Shown: piece by piece, positions 22,817 through 34,743 of the stretch
Numbering within the stretch: position 1 is the stretch's first letter
Layout: each line of letters begins with the position of its first letter
Origin: Marsupella aquatica
Lineage: Eukaryota > Marchantiophyta
DNA length: 64,000 nucleotides
Direction of reading: 5' to 3'
Assembly (NCBI GenBank): GCA_973895155.1
Contig: OZ316892.1
Location: 16,430,001-16,494,000, forward strand
Program-made: the position numbers and the translations under genes
The notes under the pieces: model-generated
Told to the model about the DNA's origin: nothing
The model's database searches: none
The model's input: the letters and a program-made list of their open reading frames with translations, nothing else

Positions 22817-23166
22817 GAGGTGTTTACAAAAGACAGCAAACAGGAAACAAGATTTAATAACAGAAACTGGTAACAAGAAAAAAACTGGTAACAAGAAAAT
22901 GGGTGGAATTTTTTTGTGAATTTTTTTTGAAATTATTATTTTTCGGTCGACCAGTTTTTTTTGCTAGCGCACGGCGCTGCTAATAGTAGCGCCCAAAGCT
23001 AGCCAAAAATGTTGCATTGTTAATTTTTTTGGGAAATAACATGTTTTAGGAGATATTTTTAAATTGTCATTTTTTCTGGTAACAGTGATTTTTTCCTGGT
23101 AACAGCATATTAAAAATAGGAAAAAAAATTCCTGTTTACCTGTTTCCTGTCTCCGTCGCTATACCC
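22817..23166. mobile_element. 350-bp non-autonomous element carrying the palindrome
   Basis: It is flanked by an 8-bp duplication TGTCTTTC (22809-22816 and 23167-23174), and its excision restores the CACTA reading frame. Termini read GAGGTGTTTACAAAAGACAG on the left and, inverted, GGGTATAGCGACGGAGACAG on the right. Just inside, AAACAGG is shared by both ends, with subterminal CTGGTAACA repeats. It has no ORF. The core carries two degenerate copies of the 15-bp palindrome that marks the ParB-methylase elements, so it may be their non-autonomous derivative. Confidence 0.7.
22965..23001 (+). repeat. Two palindromic TAGCGCC-type sites
   Basis: TAGCGCACGGCGCTG at 22965-22979 (two mismatches to TAGCGCCNGGCGCTA) and TAGCGCCCAAAGCTA at 22987-23001 (three mismatches), in the core of the 350-bp mini-element. 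Confidence 0.6.
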
Positions 23167-23440
23167 TGTCTTTCCAGTGTGTAAAAGTTGTTGGCTCAAG
23201 TACATCACACTCGTCACCAAAGGGCATTTTAATAGAGGAAAATAGTAGTGGGTCACGCCTCATCTGATGTCCCATTGGAAGAAACTTTGTATGCCCAAGA
23301 TAAACAATCTTGTGAAGATGTGTTGAATACTTGGCTATATCACCAAGGCTTGGGCCACAAGTGTCCGAGCAAGCCTTGTAGCCTTGGGTTTGCAACCCAC
23401 TCACAAAGCCAAATCCTGGTCATATAAACACACATTATGT

Positions 23441-24576
23441 TAGGATTAGCACATGGAAATGAGGGGATACCATGCATTAGAATATGATGCATTTAAACAA
23501 CAAAGTAGTCTAGTTTCATAGTTCTTACCTGGGTAGTCATGCATGGTCCACATACTAATCCCTTCCGTTTAAAAACCCATGATAAGAAAAACCATCTAAG
23601 AAAAACCTACTCTAATGTGTAATATGTCCTAGTCTTTGAAAGGTTTATAGTTAGGAATGAAAATGTAACCTCATTAAAACCCCCTCTCCTTTCTTGTAGG
23701 GGGAAAGAGTGTTACCATTTTCTCCAAGCTATATGTTAATGTAAAGTTATTGTAGTCTGCTAAAAAAAATTAAGTGGGTTGTCTTATAGACTTTGTACCC
23801 GTATCGTTTGGTCAGTAGCCTTATACAGTAAGGTTCTACTATAATTTGCGTGTAAGTCCTCTACGTGCTACAAGTCCAAAGTTAGTCGTAGTTTGCGTTT
23901 AGGGCAGTGGAACTATGCTTAAGTCGATTCCTCTGATCCAAAGTCGATGTTTGATGGGTGCGCAATGTCTGGTGTGCGTTGCTGTCGTGTTCTTGATTCT
24001 CTGGTCAATTCTCTTTTGCGCGATTTGAATGTCGGGAAGCGGATGTGGCGAACTATAGCTAGTGAGATTTGTTCCGGTAGATGCGCATTTTCTTTCAATC
24101 GTGTGTTGCTAGCTTCCCAAGAAGGTCCTCCTCTTCTTGTGCATGGTGGGTACTATGTACTGTCTTGGGATGAGTGACTGAGTGCTCCCCCTAATGTTGT
24201 CAATTCTTCGAATTAGTTTGGCTTTGGTATCTGTCTTCTCAAATGAGTCAGCAGCATCGATCCGTGGAGTAGTTGGTGGTGAGCTGTATCGCATTTCTCC
24301 CTCTGTTGTCAAAGGTAAAATTTTGTAAAGAATGCTATTCTTGAGGTTTGAATGGCTGTTTGTTTGAGGGTTTGGATCTCTCCCTGATTGTCATAAGCAT
24401 GTCTGCTGTGATCTTTGTTCAAGATCTGTTCGAGTTGATCTGGTCCAAGCTTCGCGGTGTAGCCTGCAGATTGGGTCTCCCCCTGAGCAAAAAACAAGCG
24501 CTTCCACCGTAAGTATAATTGTGTTTAATTTTGTAGTTCAGTTAAGGTCCGTAGACCTACTGAGATTGCATGCTGT
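23441..24576. other. Mostly unassigned; possible transposase 3' exon
   Basis: No family is recognised in 23441-24100. Minus-strand frames at 24309-24497 (GETQSAGYTAKLGPDQLEQI) and 24109-24312 could be the C-terminal exon of the MULE-like transposase, because they follow it in the same direction. I could not match them to a known domain or to the second copy. Confidence 0.35.
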
Positions 24577-25062
24577 TTATGCAATGCAGTAGGTAGGGAT
24601 TTTGTAAACATCACGTTCGAACCGTCGGGAAATTCCCATTCGAACCGTCGGTGAACCGTTCAATGGAGTACTCCTCTCCAAATCAAATTCCACCGCATTA
24701 GCTAGTAGCAAATTAGAAGCCTCTTTGAACAATCGAGGGGATCCAGCCAGGTCTACTGAACGGAAAGCTAGTTCAAATACCGTAGGACCTGTTCCTCTAT
24801 GTAACCCATCCCAATAGGCAGTATAAGCAGCAATTTGAGAGATTGCACGATTGTGGTCAATTTTACAACCCTCGAATAATCCGACAGTTTTCTTCCCTTG
24901 CCAAGCTTTCATGATACCATGAACTGCCTCAAATCCAGTGCAATTAGGAATCATCCCTCCTTGTGCACTTTTGCTCTGCAGGACGGCCAGAGTTCGTCAA
25001 ATCTCAAAATCTACATTTGGAAGTTATGTTGATATTCTTCAACAATATGTATGAATTAAAGG

Positions 25063-25134
25063 TAGCGCCAGGCGCTGACCAAAACGCTGAGATAATCAAG
25101 AAAAAGAAGGTGTTAATAATAGCGCAAGGCACTA
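25063..25134 (+). repeat. Two palindromic sites in the transposase intron
   Basis: TAGCGCCAGGCGCTG at 25063-25077 (one mismatch) and TAGCGCAAGGCACTA at 25120-25134 (two mismatches). Both are in non-coding DNA between transposase exons. Confidence 0.75.
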
Positions 25135-26030
25135 GTATGGAAGTGTCTATTCAGTAAGTGAAAAAATGGTGATACTTACAAGTCGAATAAAATTTCCCCA
25201 CTGCCGCCATCTTACAACCCACCAAGAGATCCATCCCTACAGCATCCAAAGCTTCCCGGGAATGCAATTGCCAGATCTCCACCACAAATCAATTTCTCGG
25301 GAAATCTTGTAAGCTTTGACAAACGTTGATGCATTTCTAAGCTTATCCTAGAGCAGGCGATGCTCAGAACGTTTGTCTTTGAGCACTCCTTTGATAGAAT
25401 GGCGGTGCAAAGATTGGTAAAAATGAAAAGCATCCGATCTCTCTTTCTCCGGATTTGGATGGCCCCCAAAGAAAATGTTTCTGACCGCACGCCACCCCGA
25501 CTGAGCATTATCAGCCATGAATCCATGAATTTGAACATCATCTACCCCATTTTCTAAAGCGACCTCGATCATTAATCTCCATGCTTTCTCGAGAGATTCA
25601 GTGTCCTCCGCTTTCAGCTCACACGTAAATATTGTAGATAAAGCTCGATAGTTATGGTCATAAACATGGGCGCTAAAAGTACTCCAATCTTTCGACATTC
25701 GTTTCATGACATCAAAACTCACCCACGCACCTTCGAGGGGTCCACTTTTTCATCTGTCGCAACAAATCTACTCCGGATCCATGCCCTTTGATCGTCATTT
25801 TGAAAATATGAGCTCGGTCCTCCTTAGAGCCTTGCCCTGGAAGTAGATACCTTTGAACAAAAGGGAACCTGACATTCTTCTGCATCCGAACCAGATATTT
25901 GAGGTCTCCTCGCCCGACCTGATCTTTCCAGACACTCTTAAACAAGGCAAAGAACTTATGTGGAGTTGAAACAAGCATAAGTGATTGCCAAATCTCACTC
26001 TCTTCCATCTTCGAGATGTCATGTGATGCC

Positions 26031-28798
26031 TAGCCAGGAATCACTAGGCCAGTTAAGTGGGGAAAACGGAGGTGTACCCTAGAAACACATTAGTATAGTA
26101 ACAAAAACAAGGAAAATATAAACAATTAAGGGTGACTATGGAACCCAGGCCGAGGCCGGAAGTAAGGACGCTGGGGGAGAGAACACGATTAGGGTTAGGG
26201 TGCGCTAAGCGTCGGCGGCTAGGGGTAACCAACGGGAGGAAAGACCAGAGGAGGAGAGGGGTAAGGACCGCTGTCATGAGGTTTCCATCCTAAAGGAGGA
26301 ATCCTCATGTTTTGTGAAGGAAGTTGAAACCAATTTTTGCTTCTAACTTGGGCAAGTTGACTTGACTTGAGCTAACTTGACCAATGTGAAGGAGGAAGTA
26401 GAGTTATGAGGGTCAAGGTAGGGATGAGGTCGAGCCTACCCACCCTTGTTACTATTGTGGGGTATGTTTTTCATTTGTGACCAGCGATTAAGTTATCATT
26501 TGGCGGATTGGCGGAATGGAGGTTGCTTGCTCAACAAGCAAGGTATCTAGGGTTTTGGCGACATGGTGACCAGGTTCATTGAATACATGGAGGAGGTGAC
26601 CAGGTTCAAGGCATGTAAGAGGGTTTGGTCCAAGTGCATCAGTTTTGTGAGATATGGGCCAGATTCCTAGTTTTGTGAAATAAGAACTAGATTCATTGAA
26701 CCTACATCAACGGTGGATCTTGGTTGAGTCAATGGATGAATGGATAGGATTGAGGATGAGGACGTGCCTTAGGGTTTGGAGGAGGTCGAGGTTTTTTCGA
26801 AAGTGCGAAGCCTCATTTGGTTACAAAGTTACAAAGGATGGTATTTTGGCTCATTTTTGACCCTTAGATCTTTTTGATGGATGATCAAGGGCTGAAAATT
26901 GCCGAGGACTTAAACCATAAGTGGAGGGCTTGTGCCTTGCCCCAGGCCTTCCCACGAGAGTACTAAAGAGGAGAGTTCGAAGGGTGGGCTCTCTCTCACA
27001 CCGTGATGCTGCTAAAGTGCTGTCGCTTTTGGCAGTTTTTGAGTCTTTGAGTAAGTTTTGAATAGGTAGGAGCGAACCTCTTGAGGGGAGCTCAAGCATG
27101 AGGCATGAGTGAAGGGGGAGCCCTCCTCCTTGGCCATGGCCTTAGGATTTTGAGGGTAGGAGATGTAGAGGCAATTTTGTGAAGAGATAGATGGAGTAGA
27201 AGCTTTGAATGTGAAGAGATTGAGTTTTGTGACGGTTTTTCTAAGGATTTGGAGAGAGGTTTCGAATGTAGGAGAGGCTGACTCGAAGCCTTAGGAAGGA
27301 GGTAGGATGTGAGTAGGAAGTATAAGGAGCTTGCATGAGAGATTGCCCACAAGATGGCATACTCGAATGTAGGTTTGTTGCTTCAAGTTTTGAGGAGAAT
27401 GGACTTGTAGGAGATTTTCGAAAGCTTAGAGGAGATGTGACCTAATCTTGTTGAAGCTTGGGAGTCTTGCATTAGAGATGGCTCACTAAGAAGGCCTACT
27501 CTCTTGTAAACTCCTTGACTTGAAGCTTCGAAAGTAGATTTGGTTGAAAGAAGGAAGTATGAGAGAAGGAGACTAGGGTTTTGAAGCTTGGATAGGCTAT
27601 GGAGGGATTTTGAATGCTTGGTTGATGATTAGACTTGGTGATGATTCATTTTTGCTAGGAGGGTCTTGCTTGTGACCCATGTTTTTACTTGGAGGCCATG
27701 ATGCTACATGTGCCTTCTTGCTATGCATTTAGAGGAGAGGTATCCTCGTTTTTGAGATGTGTGTTGATGCCTTGCTTTGGCTATGAGTGATGGAATGGTT
27801 AGAATGAATGTCTTCATGCCATTTTCGAATGTTGTTGTGAGCTTGAAGGTGTTTTTGAAAGTAGATGGGTTGAATGAAGGTACTTTCGAAAGTAGTTATT
27901 ATGCATGAGGGAAGTTGCAAGAGTAAAGAGTGAAGGCATTTTCCATTGATGGAATGGGTTGTTTGTGGATTATACTTGGTGGTTCTACTAGAGGAAGGGA
28001 CTAAGGTCAATTCCATGTTTGTTAAGGAGTTTGTTGACCAACCCTAGGTCACTTTTCGAAAGTAGTTTCCCATGTTTTGAAAGTTGGATGTTTGAATGGT
28101 GCATAGAGCTGCCTTGCATACCTTTGGATGTCCCACTTGTCTTAGCCACAACCAAGAGTGACCCTTAACTTGACCACATTGATGTATGCTTGAACTTGTG
28201 TACCTTAGAGGGTTGCAAGGGATTGTGTGCAATCAAGTGTTGGAAAAGGAATGGTGACCAATTGAATGTTGGGCTTAGACTTGTGAGGATTACATTGGGA
28301 AGCTTGAACTAGTTATTTTGATTGTGATTGGATATGAGTATGTAAATGGCTTGAGTTTCGAAAGCATGCTTGCTTGCTTGTGATGATGTGGATGAAAGGT
28401 TAGGGTAGATACTTTGTCTTGTTTGCAACCGTTTCCTATCTCAAGCAGCCATACACCCTGCGTGTCCCTTGAGGCCCTTTCCCACCTCTTTGCTTATCCT
28501 CAGGACAGCGGCTTAACCAAGCCAATTGGGGATCATTCTGGCGGCGGAATCCAAATATACCTAAAGAACAGGAGGGGAAGACAAGGGAAGGCCTAGATTA
28601 GGCCGGCTACGTATCTCATGACCCGATGAAGGATCTGTCCAGTATATGTGTGTAAAATATTAATAGTAGTAGTAGAAGGAGGTTAGTAGCGTCCCATGCC
28701 GCTAAGCCACGAAAATGGCCTCGCCGAGGACAAAACCTGTGGGAATCGGCTTGCACAAGGGGTTTTCTTGGGTTTGGGGAGCCATGGGACGCACCACA
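26031..28798 (+). mobile_element. 2.77-kb TG...CA element with 5-bp target duplication
   Basis: It starts TGTGATGCCTAGCCAGG and ends GCACCACA. TGTCA flanks it at 26026-26030 and 28799-28803. Its removal rejoins the transposase frame as SIDDIS...EESEIW, matching the second copy (DDIVDIEETEIW). The left 260 bases match the termini of 3915-4667; the right 300 bases match the ends at 1935 and 10375. The middle, rich in cttcgaaag-like words, has no recognisable gene. A large solo LTR or a non-autonomous retroelement is most likely. Confidence 0.7.
28500..28798 (+). repeat. Shared terminal segment of the TG...CA family
   Basis: Near-identical to 1640-1935 and to the reverse complement of 10375-10700, including the word ccggctac/gtatctcatgacccgatgaag. 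It forms the right end of the 2.77-kb insertion. Confidence 0.7.
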
Positions 28799-30204
28799 TG
28801 TCATCGATAGATTCATCTAGTGCATCCTTAAGAGATCCAGTGATCGCATTTTTCAAAACACTAGGCGAGGAAGAAGGATTCTTCAAATGCTCTTTCCGAA
28901 TCTCTTTGACCGCTATCATCTCCAAACTTCTAGACCAGACCTTTCGACACGGATGGTTATGGACACCCATATGCACTGCAAGGCGTGACATATGCTGCGT
29001 TGTCGCTGAATCCAGGAGAACTTGTGGGTACATGTAAAACATTTTTGCAAAACAGGAGTCCAAACAGAACGGAAGTTGAAGACAATACCGACAAACAATC
29101 CCTCCTGAATCAATCAACTTTCCTGGACAATGTTGGCCTCCCAACTTGGGGGTCCCTTCCCAGGAGCTACAATTCCTACCATTTGTTCTAGTATAAAACT
29201 CGCATGATTTGTTTCGGCATTCAAGTGATCTGCTACAGCTGACTTTACCAAACTCCCACATCTTCTTCGGCAAAACATTCGCAGAAGTAGGACGAATTTG
29301 AGTCCATAGATAGCAATCCTTCAAACGGTCCATGTTAAGGAGACGCTTCCCCTTTGAACCCATACAATCGACAGGCGGAAGCTCAAATATGACATTGCCG
29401 TTGTAAGTTTTGGGAAGAAATTCTACTTGCTCGTGCTTGAAAGTCTGTGATCTTACAAATCGAGATAGCTCACTTTGACCAATCGATTTCAGAAGGGCGT
29501 CTAACGCGCTCCTTCTATAAACTATAGGAAGAGAAGGAGATTTAAGAAGCTTGTCACCTCCACTATCTTCCGTTGAGGTACTACATTGATGCATTGGAAA
29601 TGGATTCTTTAACAAATAACATTCTTCACGCTTGATGTTCCTAAAGTCAATTGGCAATTGAGAGACAGGGAAAGAGTCATCGCCATCAAACGTGAGGTCA
29701 ATGACCTCTGTTGGTGCATCCCCCGTCTCTAGTTTCACTACTTTTCCTTGGAGGAAAAGCGTGTACTCGACACCGCAGTGCAGTTCCCACCATTTTTGAC
29801 CAAAAATGTAAAAATAATTGACTACCTCCTCGACAGTTGTCCCTAAGCTTTCAATGTATTTCCTCCTAACATCAAACCTTCCCCAAAGATAATCTTCACT
29901 AACACGCTGATTACCATCTCCGTTAGTCATAGGAACGCTAATCACGTCTCCCATTTGAGGATATTTTACCCTAATAACCCGTGACATTCTGACAAAATGG
30001 CAAAATGGCAAGGGTGTTTCCAGCCTCGGTTTATTATTTCCCTCAAGTAAATCATCAAGAATGAAGAAACCACACACAAATGCACAAAATATTTAGATTT
30101 TTACCGTTCACTCAACGGATAAATTTGAGATAAATGGCGATAGATGACCGTTGAAAACAAAATGTTTCCGTTAAGTTAATGGATATTTTCACAACGGAGA
30201 ATAA

Positions 30205-30219
30205 TAGCGCCAAGGGCTA
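30205..30219 (+). repeat. Palindromic site upstream of transposase copy 1
   Basis: TAGCGCCAAGGGCTA has two mismatches to the consensus. It lies in the spacer between the divergent transposase and ParB-methylase genes, left of the LINE insertion. Confidence 0.65.
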
Positions 30220-30578
30220 GCAAAAACCCTACCAGATCGTCGTTCAAAAGCGTGAATTTTATATATTTTATATTTTTTTCTTCCACCTTTTAATGGCAAT
30301 TTAACAGTAAAACCCGCGAAACCCCACGGAAGGGAGGCCAAAACAGCCAGTACAAGAGATGCCAAGGGCCCAAAAAGCAAGAGTACCAGCAGCCTCACTC
30401 AACCGTGCCATAGTACATCAGGCAAAATTCTAATTCTGAGAATAAAAGAGCATTATCCTATAGCCAGAGCGGAGATACCGGCAGGCATGCCCTAAGGTAA
30501 CCCTAACTAGGGGCAGGCAGTAGTCTACTAGCAATAATGCAGGCGTGCTAAGAGGCAAGTAAGAAATGAGTGCTAATG

Positions 30579-33500
30579 CTATTGCCAGGTTACATAGGCA
30601 TCCCTTCGGCCCATCCACCGCCGTCTCTCCAGTGCCACAGCATCCTTGGCCAGAAGCAGCCGCGAGTGCTTGTGGCTGGGGCCAAAGGACGCGCAAAGTC
30701 CCCGTATTTGGTCCTCCATTTCTGAAAGCACTAGATTCAGATTGAAGGATCTACTAGACCGGGGATTAAAAAGATGCTCATTCCTGGCGGTCCATAGAGC
30801 CCACAGAACCTGGTATACTACAAATGCTACCACAGTGTGTGTGAACCTGGGGCCTTTAAATTGGTCAATCAGTTGTAGGACTTCTACTGGAGGCCAAATT
30901 ATACTGCCAGGGAAAGACTGCAGCACTAGATTCCAGCACCTATGTGCAAATTGACATTTGAAGAAGAGATGCGGGATGGATTCCATTTCTGAGGGGCAGA
31001 TCTGGCACAATCCGTCACTCTTCCCAATTCTCAGAGCCCGGGTACCGATGAACAGGCCTTGCGCCAAAATTCTCCAGACAAATGTGAAGGATTTCAATGG
31101 TAGGTCTGAGGTCCACATCGACAGCCATACTTTGTTCCATTCCAACTCCGAGAGTGCCGTTTGCCATATTCGGTTAAGCCTTGTGTAATCCGACCCTTTG
31201 GGTCGGAGTAGCTGGTAAGTTCGGGCATTTGGTAAAGTGAATTTCCTCAGTGTTTCAGGTTTATCCGACCACCTCCACTGCCCAGCTACGGCAAGCCCGT
31301 CAGTGTAGATGTCGTCCGCTGTCCCACTTTGCCCAAAAATTCTAGAGTCAAGAGTCTAGTTTCGTGGTCTAGACCTCTCACTCGATCCAGTTTGTTAGTG
31401 TACATGGCGATGGTAGCCGGAGAGGGCTCCCTTAGGTCTGCAATATCTTTGATTCCAATCCTGTCGTAGGTTCTGTTGATAGCACAAATTGTGTCCTCCC
31501 CGAGGTCCTGTATTCCTTCAATACAATGTATTACGTCTTCCACACGCCACCATGTGGCAACTGCAGTGTTTCTGGGTGAAAAAATGAGGTGTGTACGTAG
31601 CACCTCCCATGCTTGCCAAATACTGCCCGTGTAGCTCAGACCACTAAAATTCCTTAGGTAACAGAGCAGTAGCTTGTCTGTGAAGGAGTACTTGTTCCGT
31701 CGGATGGTTTTAGCATTGCGCCATTTGGCCAGACATAGGTTTGCGGCAAGCAATCTAGCCCAATCAGAGGAAGGCCAGTCAAGGGCCCTATTGAACCATT
31801 GGCAAAGCAAAGCATCGGAATGAGCTCGAAAGTCCTTCAGACCGATCCCGCCTTCTAGCTTAGGTCTTGAAAGCGTTTTCCAGGCTACAAGAGGAATCTT
31901 TCTGCCACCGTTAGCATTGTAACCCCAGAGAAGTCTCTGCAAAGCGCTACTAATTTGATAGCCAGACTATTCGAAGAGTGCAAAAACATCATATGGTAGA
32001 TGGGAATAGCCTGCAGAACGTGTTTTACAAGTATAGTCCGGCCAGTGAAAGAGAGGAACCGATTAGCCCAAGATGAGAGTCTGTTACCAATCTTGTCTAG
32101 GCAGAAGGTGTGCAGTTGTGCATCATTCAGACCCCACCCCATCGGCGCTCCAAGATATCTTTGGACCTCTCCCCGTTTGCTGATTTTGCACCCCGTGCTA
32201 ATTAACCACCCAGGAGGGTTTTCCAAAGCCAACGGGATGATAGTAGACTTGAGGAGGTTCAACTTAGCTCCTGAAGCCAGTTCGTAGCACAAAATCGCCT
32301 CCATTACTCCTTTGAAGTCTTCCTCGGATGCAGGAATGAATAGACCCACGTCATCAGCAAAGAGCTTGTAGCTGATAATTAGATTTTCAGATATCTACAC
32401 CCCCTTGAATTTCCCGGTCGACATTGCAGTGTCAAGATGGTCCATCAAAGGCTGAGTAGCAATAACAAAAAGCAAAGGAGAGAGCGGGCAGCCCTGGCAT
32501 ACTCCTCTCCGCATCAGAATATCCTTAGAAAAGCACCCATTTACGTGAATTTGAGAACTGGCATTGCTTATGAGTGATCTGACAAGACTAATGAAGTGGG
32601 GTCCCAAGCCAAGTATGTGCATGGTCTCCCAGATGTGCGAGTGAGAGACACGATCGAAGGCTTTCTCGAAATCTAGTTGCAAGAATAGCGACTCCTATTT
32701 TTGATGGGTGACCCAGTCCACATTCAACCACGCAACAGAGATGTTCTCTAGTATGTGTCGGCCAGGGATAAATCCCGTTTGCTGTGGGCTAATGAGCTTC
32801 CGCAGAAGTGGTTTAAGCCGTAGCGCAAGGATTTTTGCAATCAACTTGTAGACAGTATTGAGCATTGTGAGCGGTCTCCAGTCTTTGAGACGGCGTTTGT
32901 CTGGTTTCTTGGGAATAAGCTTGATGATTCCTTCCTTGATGTGCGAAGTGAGAGCCCCTATACGCCAAAATTCAAGGATCATGTTGAGCATATCCTCCTT
33001 CACAAAATCCCAGCAGTGGCGAAACACCTCCGCCGTCAGTCCATCCAGCCCGGGGGCTTTGTCGAGCGGTAGAAGCCATAGAGTGGCTCAAATTTCTTCT
33101 AAATTTGGGGGCTTTTCTAGCCGGTGGATCTCGTCGGCCGATAGGGCTTTATGGGTATTCATAAGGAGAACACGTCTGGCCTCCCTAACTACCAAAGAGT
33201 TGCAACGTGCAACCTCTTCATCCGCTTCGTAGAGATCTGCAAAAGTCTGTTCTACCTCTTCCAGTATCCTAGCGGCTTGTGTTATCACTGTCCCGTCCTC
33301 CAAGAGCAATGAATCCATGGTTTCTCGGTTCCTTTTTGCTTTAATGCTGGCAAAATAGAACTTAGATGGCTCGTCCCCTTGCCCCAACCATCGTAGTCTT
33401 GAGAGCCTCCTGCCGTGTTCAGCCTCTTCGTGCTTGGCCTTCCGCATTGCTTCCTCCGCCGTTGCATAGTCTCTAAGATCTGAGTCTGAATAGTCACTAA

Positions 33501-34500
33501 TTATTGCCAGCTTCAGAGCCCGAAGATTGTCTCTTAAGACTTGAATTTCTGCCTCCTTTGCTAATGCAGAGCCTTGTAGTTCCGCGAAGCGGTGTCTGAG
33601 TCGAGCTGTGGCTGAGTGGAAATGAAGAGATGGGTTGTCAATCCGCACTCCGTCATCCCAGGCGATCTTGAGTTCCCCCACGAAGTCCGCGTCCTTCAGT
33701 AGACCTGAATTTGCTTTGAAGTAAGATGCTTTTGGCTTGTTCGTTGCAGGATTTGTAGTAGCCAGTTTGAATTGTATTAGAATGGGGTCGTGGTCCGACA
33801 GTGCCAAGCCTCCGTCATGGATCAGTTGCTCGACCAAACCCGCCCACCAACTTTTGCCGCTGAAGTAGAATCTATCTAGACGAGATTGTACCAGCTTGCC
33901 GTTAATTGTCCTACGCCATGTGAATTGAGACCCCTGAAAATCAGATGCCAGGGAGAGCGCGTCTTCAAGATCAAAACGAGTTTTGAAGAATCTCCAGAAT
34001 TCAGCCTCCCATCCATGTATTAATGGGGACGATCCAGTCGAATCTCTCCTGGCTTCGGTCATGTTGAAATCGCCGCATACGACCCAGTTCTCTCGTGGCA
34101 AGAAGGACTTGAGTTCGTTCCATAGTACAGCGCGCTCTCTAGGGAGGTTAGGCGCATAGATGTTGACCACCCCGAACCTTCCGACCGTGCTTTCTAGTCT
34201 AGCCCAGACCGCACGTCCCTTATCGACCACTCCATGATCAATGATTTGGAGCGAAGGATGAATAAGTAAAGTTGTCCCTCCCTTGCCCTCGTCAGGTGCC
34301 GAGGCTAAGTGCGTAAAGGAAGGTAGAATAGTTTTCATTGCCAAATCTAGTCTGAATTTATCGGCCTTGACTTCTTGTAAGCCAAGAATCGAGATGGGTC
34401 AATTTAGAGAGGATATCCAATTTTTAACTGTATGCTTCTTGTTTGTCTCACACAGACCGCACACGTTCCAGGATGCAATGGTTAGAAGCAACTCGCACAT
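30579..34500 (-). pseudogene. LINE ORF2: endonuclease-reverse transcriptase
   Basis: The likely start is the ATG at 34500, followed by ASWNVCGLCETN. The endonuclease has LQEVKADKFR, VVCGDFNMTEARRDS and LSDHDPILIQF. The RT parts are spread over several frames: LIPKKPDKRRLKDWRPLTML at about 32900, GFIPGRHILENI, LDFEKAFDRV, RRGVCQGCPLSPLLF and LFADDVGLFI at about 32335-32360. The C-terminal zf-RVT-like region is FVWRILAQGLFIGTRAL and CQICPSEMESIPHLFFKC near 30960-31060. It is broken by several stops and frameshifts (around 34400, 33090, 32690, 32390, 31930 and 31150). Homologous along its length to ORF2 at 18387-22307. Confidence 0.8.
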
Positions 34501-34743
34501 TTTGCCCGAGTACTTCTAAACCCCTTCGTCCGCCGCCAGTAGACCTTACATCAGGGGGTAACCCCGGGCGCCAAGAGATGATCGTGGTGCAGATGCTTCC
34601 GCCAAATAGACCGGTCTACTGCCCTCCTCGCCATCGTTCTCGGTGTAGAAAAGGACTAAAGCCATCCCAGTTGTTTCAGGTGGCAAAGGGCTTTCGAGAG
34701 GTGATGTTCCTCCAGTCTGAGCTGCTCCAGGGAATTGTAGCGC

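Larger units (their letters stand above)
22651..23440 (-). pseudogene. CACTA Tnp2-type transposase, upstream fragment
   Basis: On the minus strand, from about 23425 downward, it reads SGLQTQGYKACSD, KIVYLGHTKFLPMGHQMRRD and FTHWKD. After the mini-element it continues MVARVADLEDPMQFEG, PYWGELKIRHLLDPMHIEGN and VGKAF. These match the plant Tnp2 blocks (TQGY.AC.C, Y.GHR.FL...H, YW..L..RH.LD.MHIEKNV) in the right order. Joining across 22817-23166 gives HWKDMVARVADLEDP with no gap, which dates the mini-element as a later insertion. A probable intron acceptor lies near 23415. Confidence 0.75.
24577..29987 (-). pseudogene. MULE-like DDE transposase, copy 1 (split by an insertion)
   Basis: The start ATG is at 29987, aligned with the second copy (MSRVIRV/MSRSIVI). 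The N-terminal region contains YRRSALDALLKSIGQSELSRF and FELPPVDC. A Cys/His domain follows (CRYCLQLPFC ... HMGVHNHP, about 28955-29110), resembling the zinc module of MULE/FLYWCH/GCM-like transposases. After the 26031-28798 insertion comes the catalytic region. WVSFDVMKR holds the presumed first Asp. GFMADNAQSGWRAVRNIF has the second Asp, 67 residues later. NCTGFEAVHGIMKAW at about 24900-24950 holds the presumed Glu. This D-67-D spacing and the TGFEAVH block fit the Mutator superfamily. Damage: a frameshift near 25735 and TAG codons near 25348 and 25240. An intron of about 200 bases (about 24980-25175) carries two palindromes. Confidence 0.6.

Noticed and set aside
24577-30077. hAT or KDZ assignment for the transposase
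   Set aside because: The D-67-D spacing, the zinc module with HNHP and the TGFEAVH block fit Mutator-like enzymes better. The 8-bp duplication of the mini-element keeps the question slightly open.
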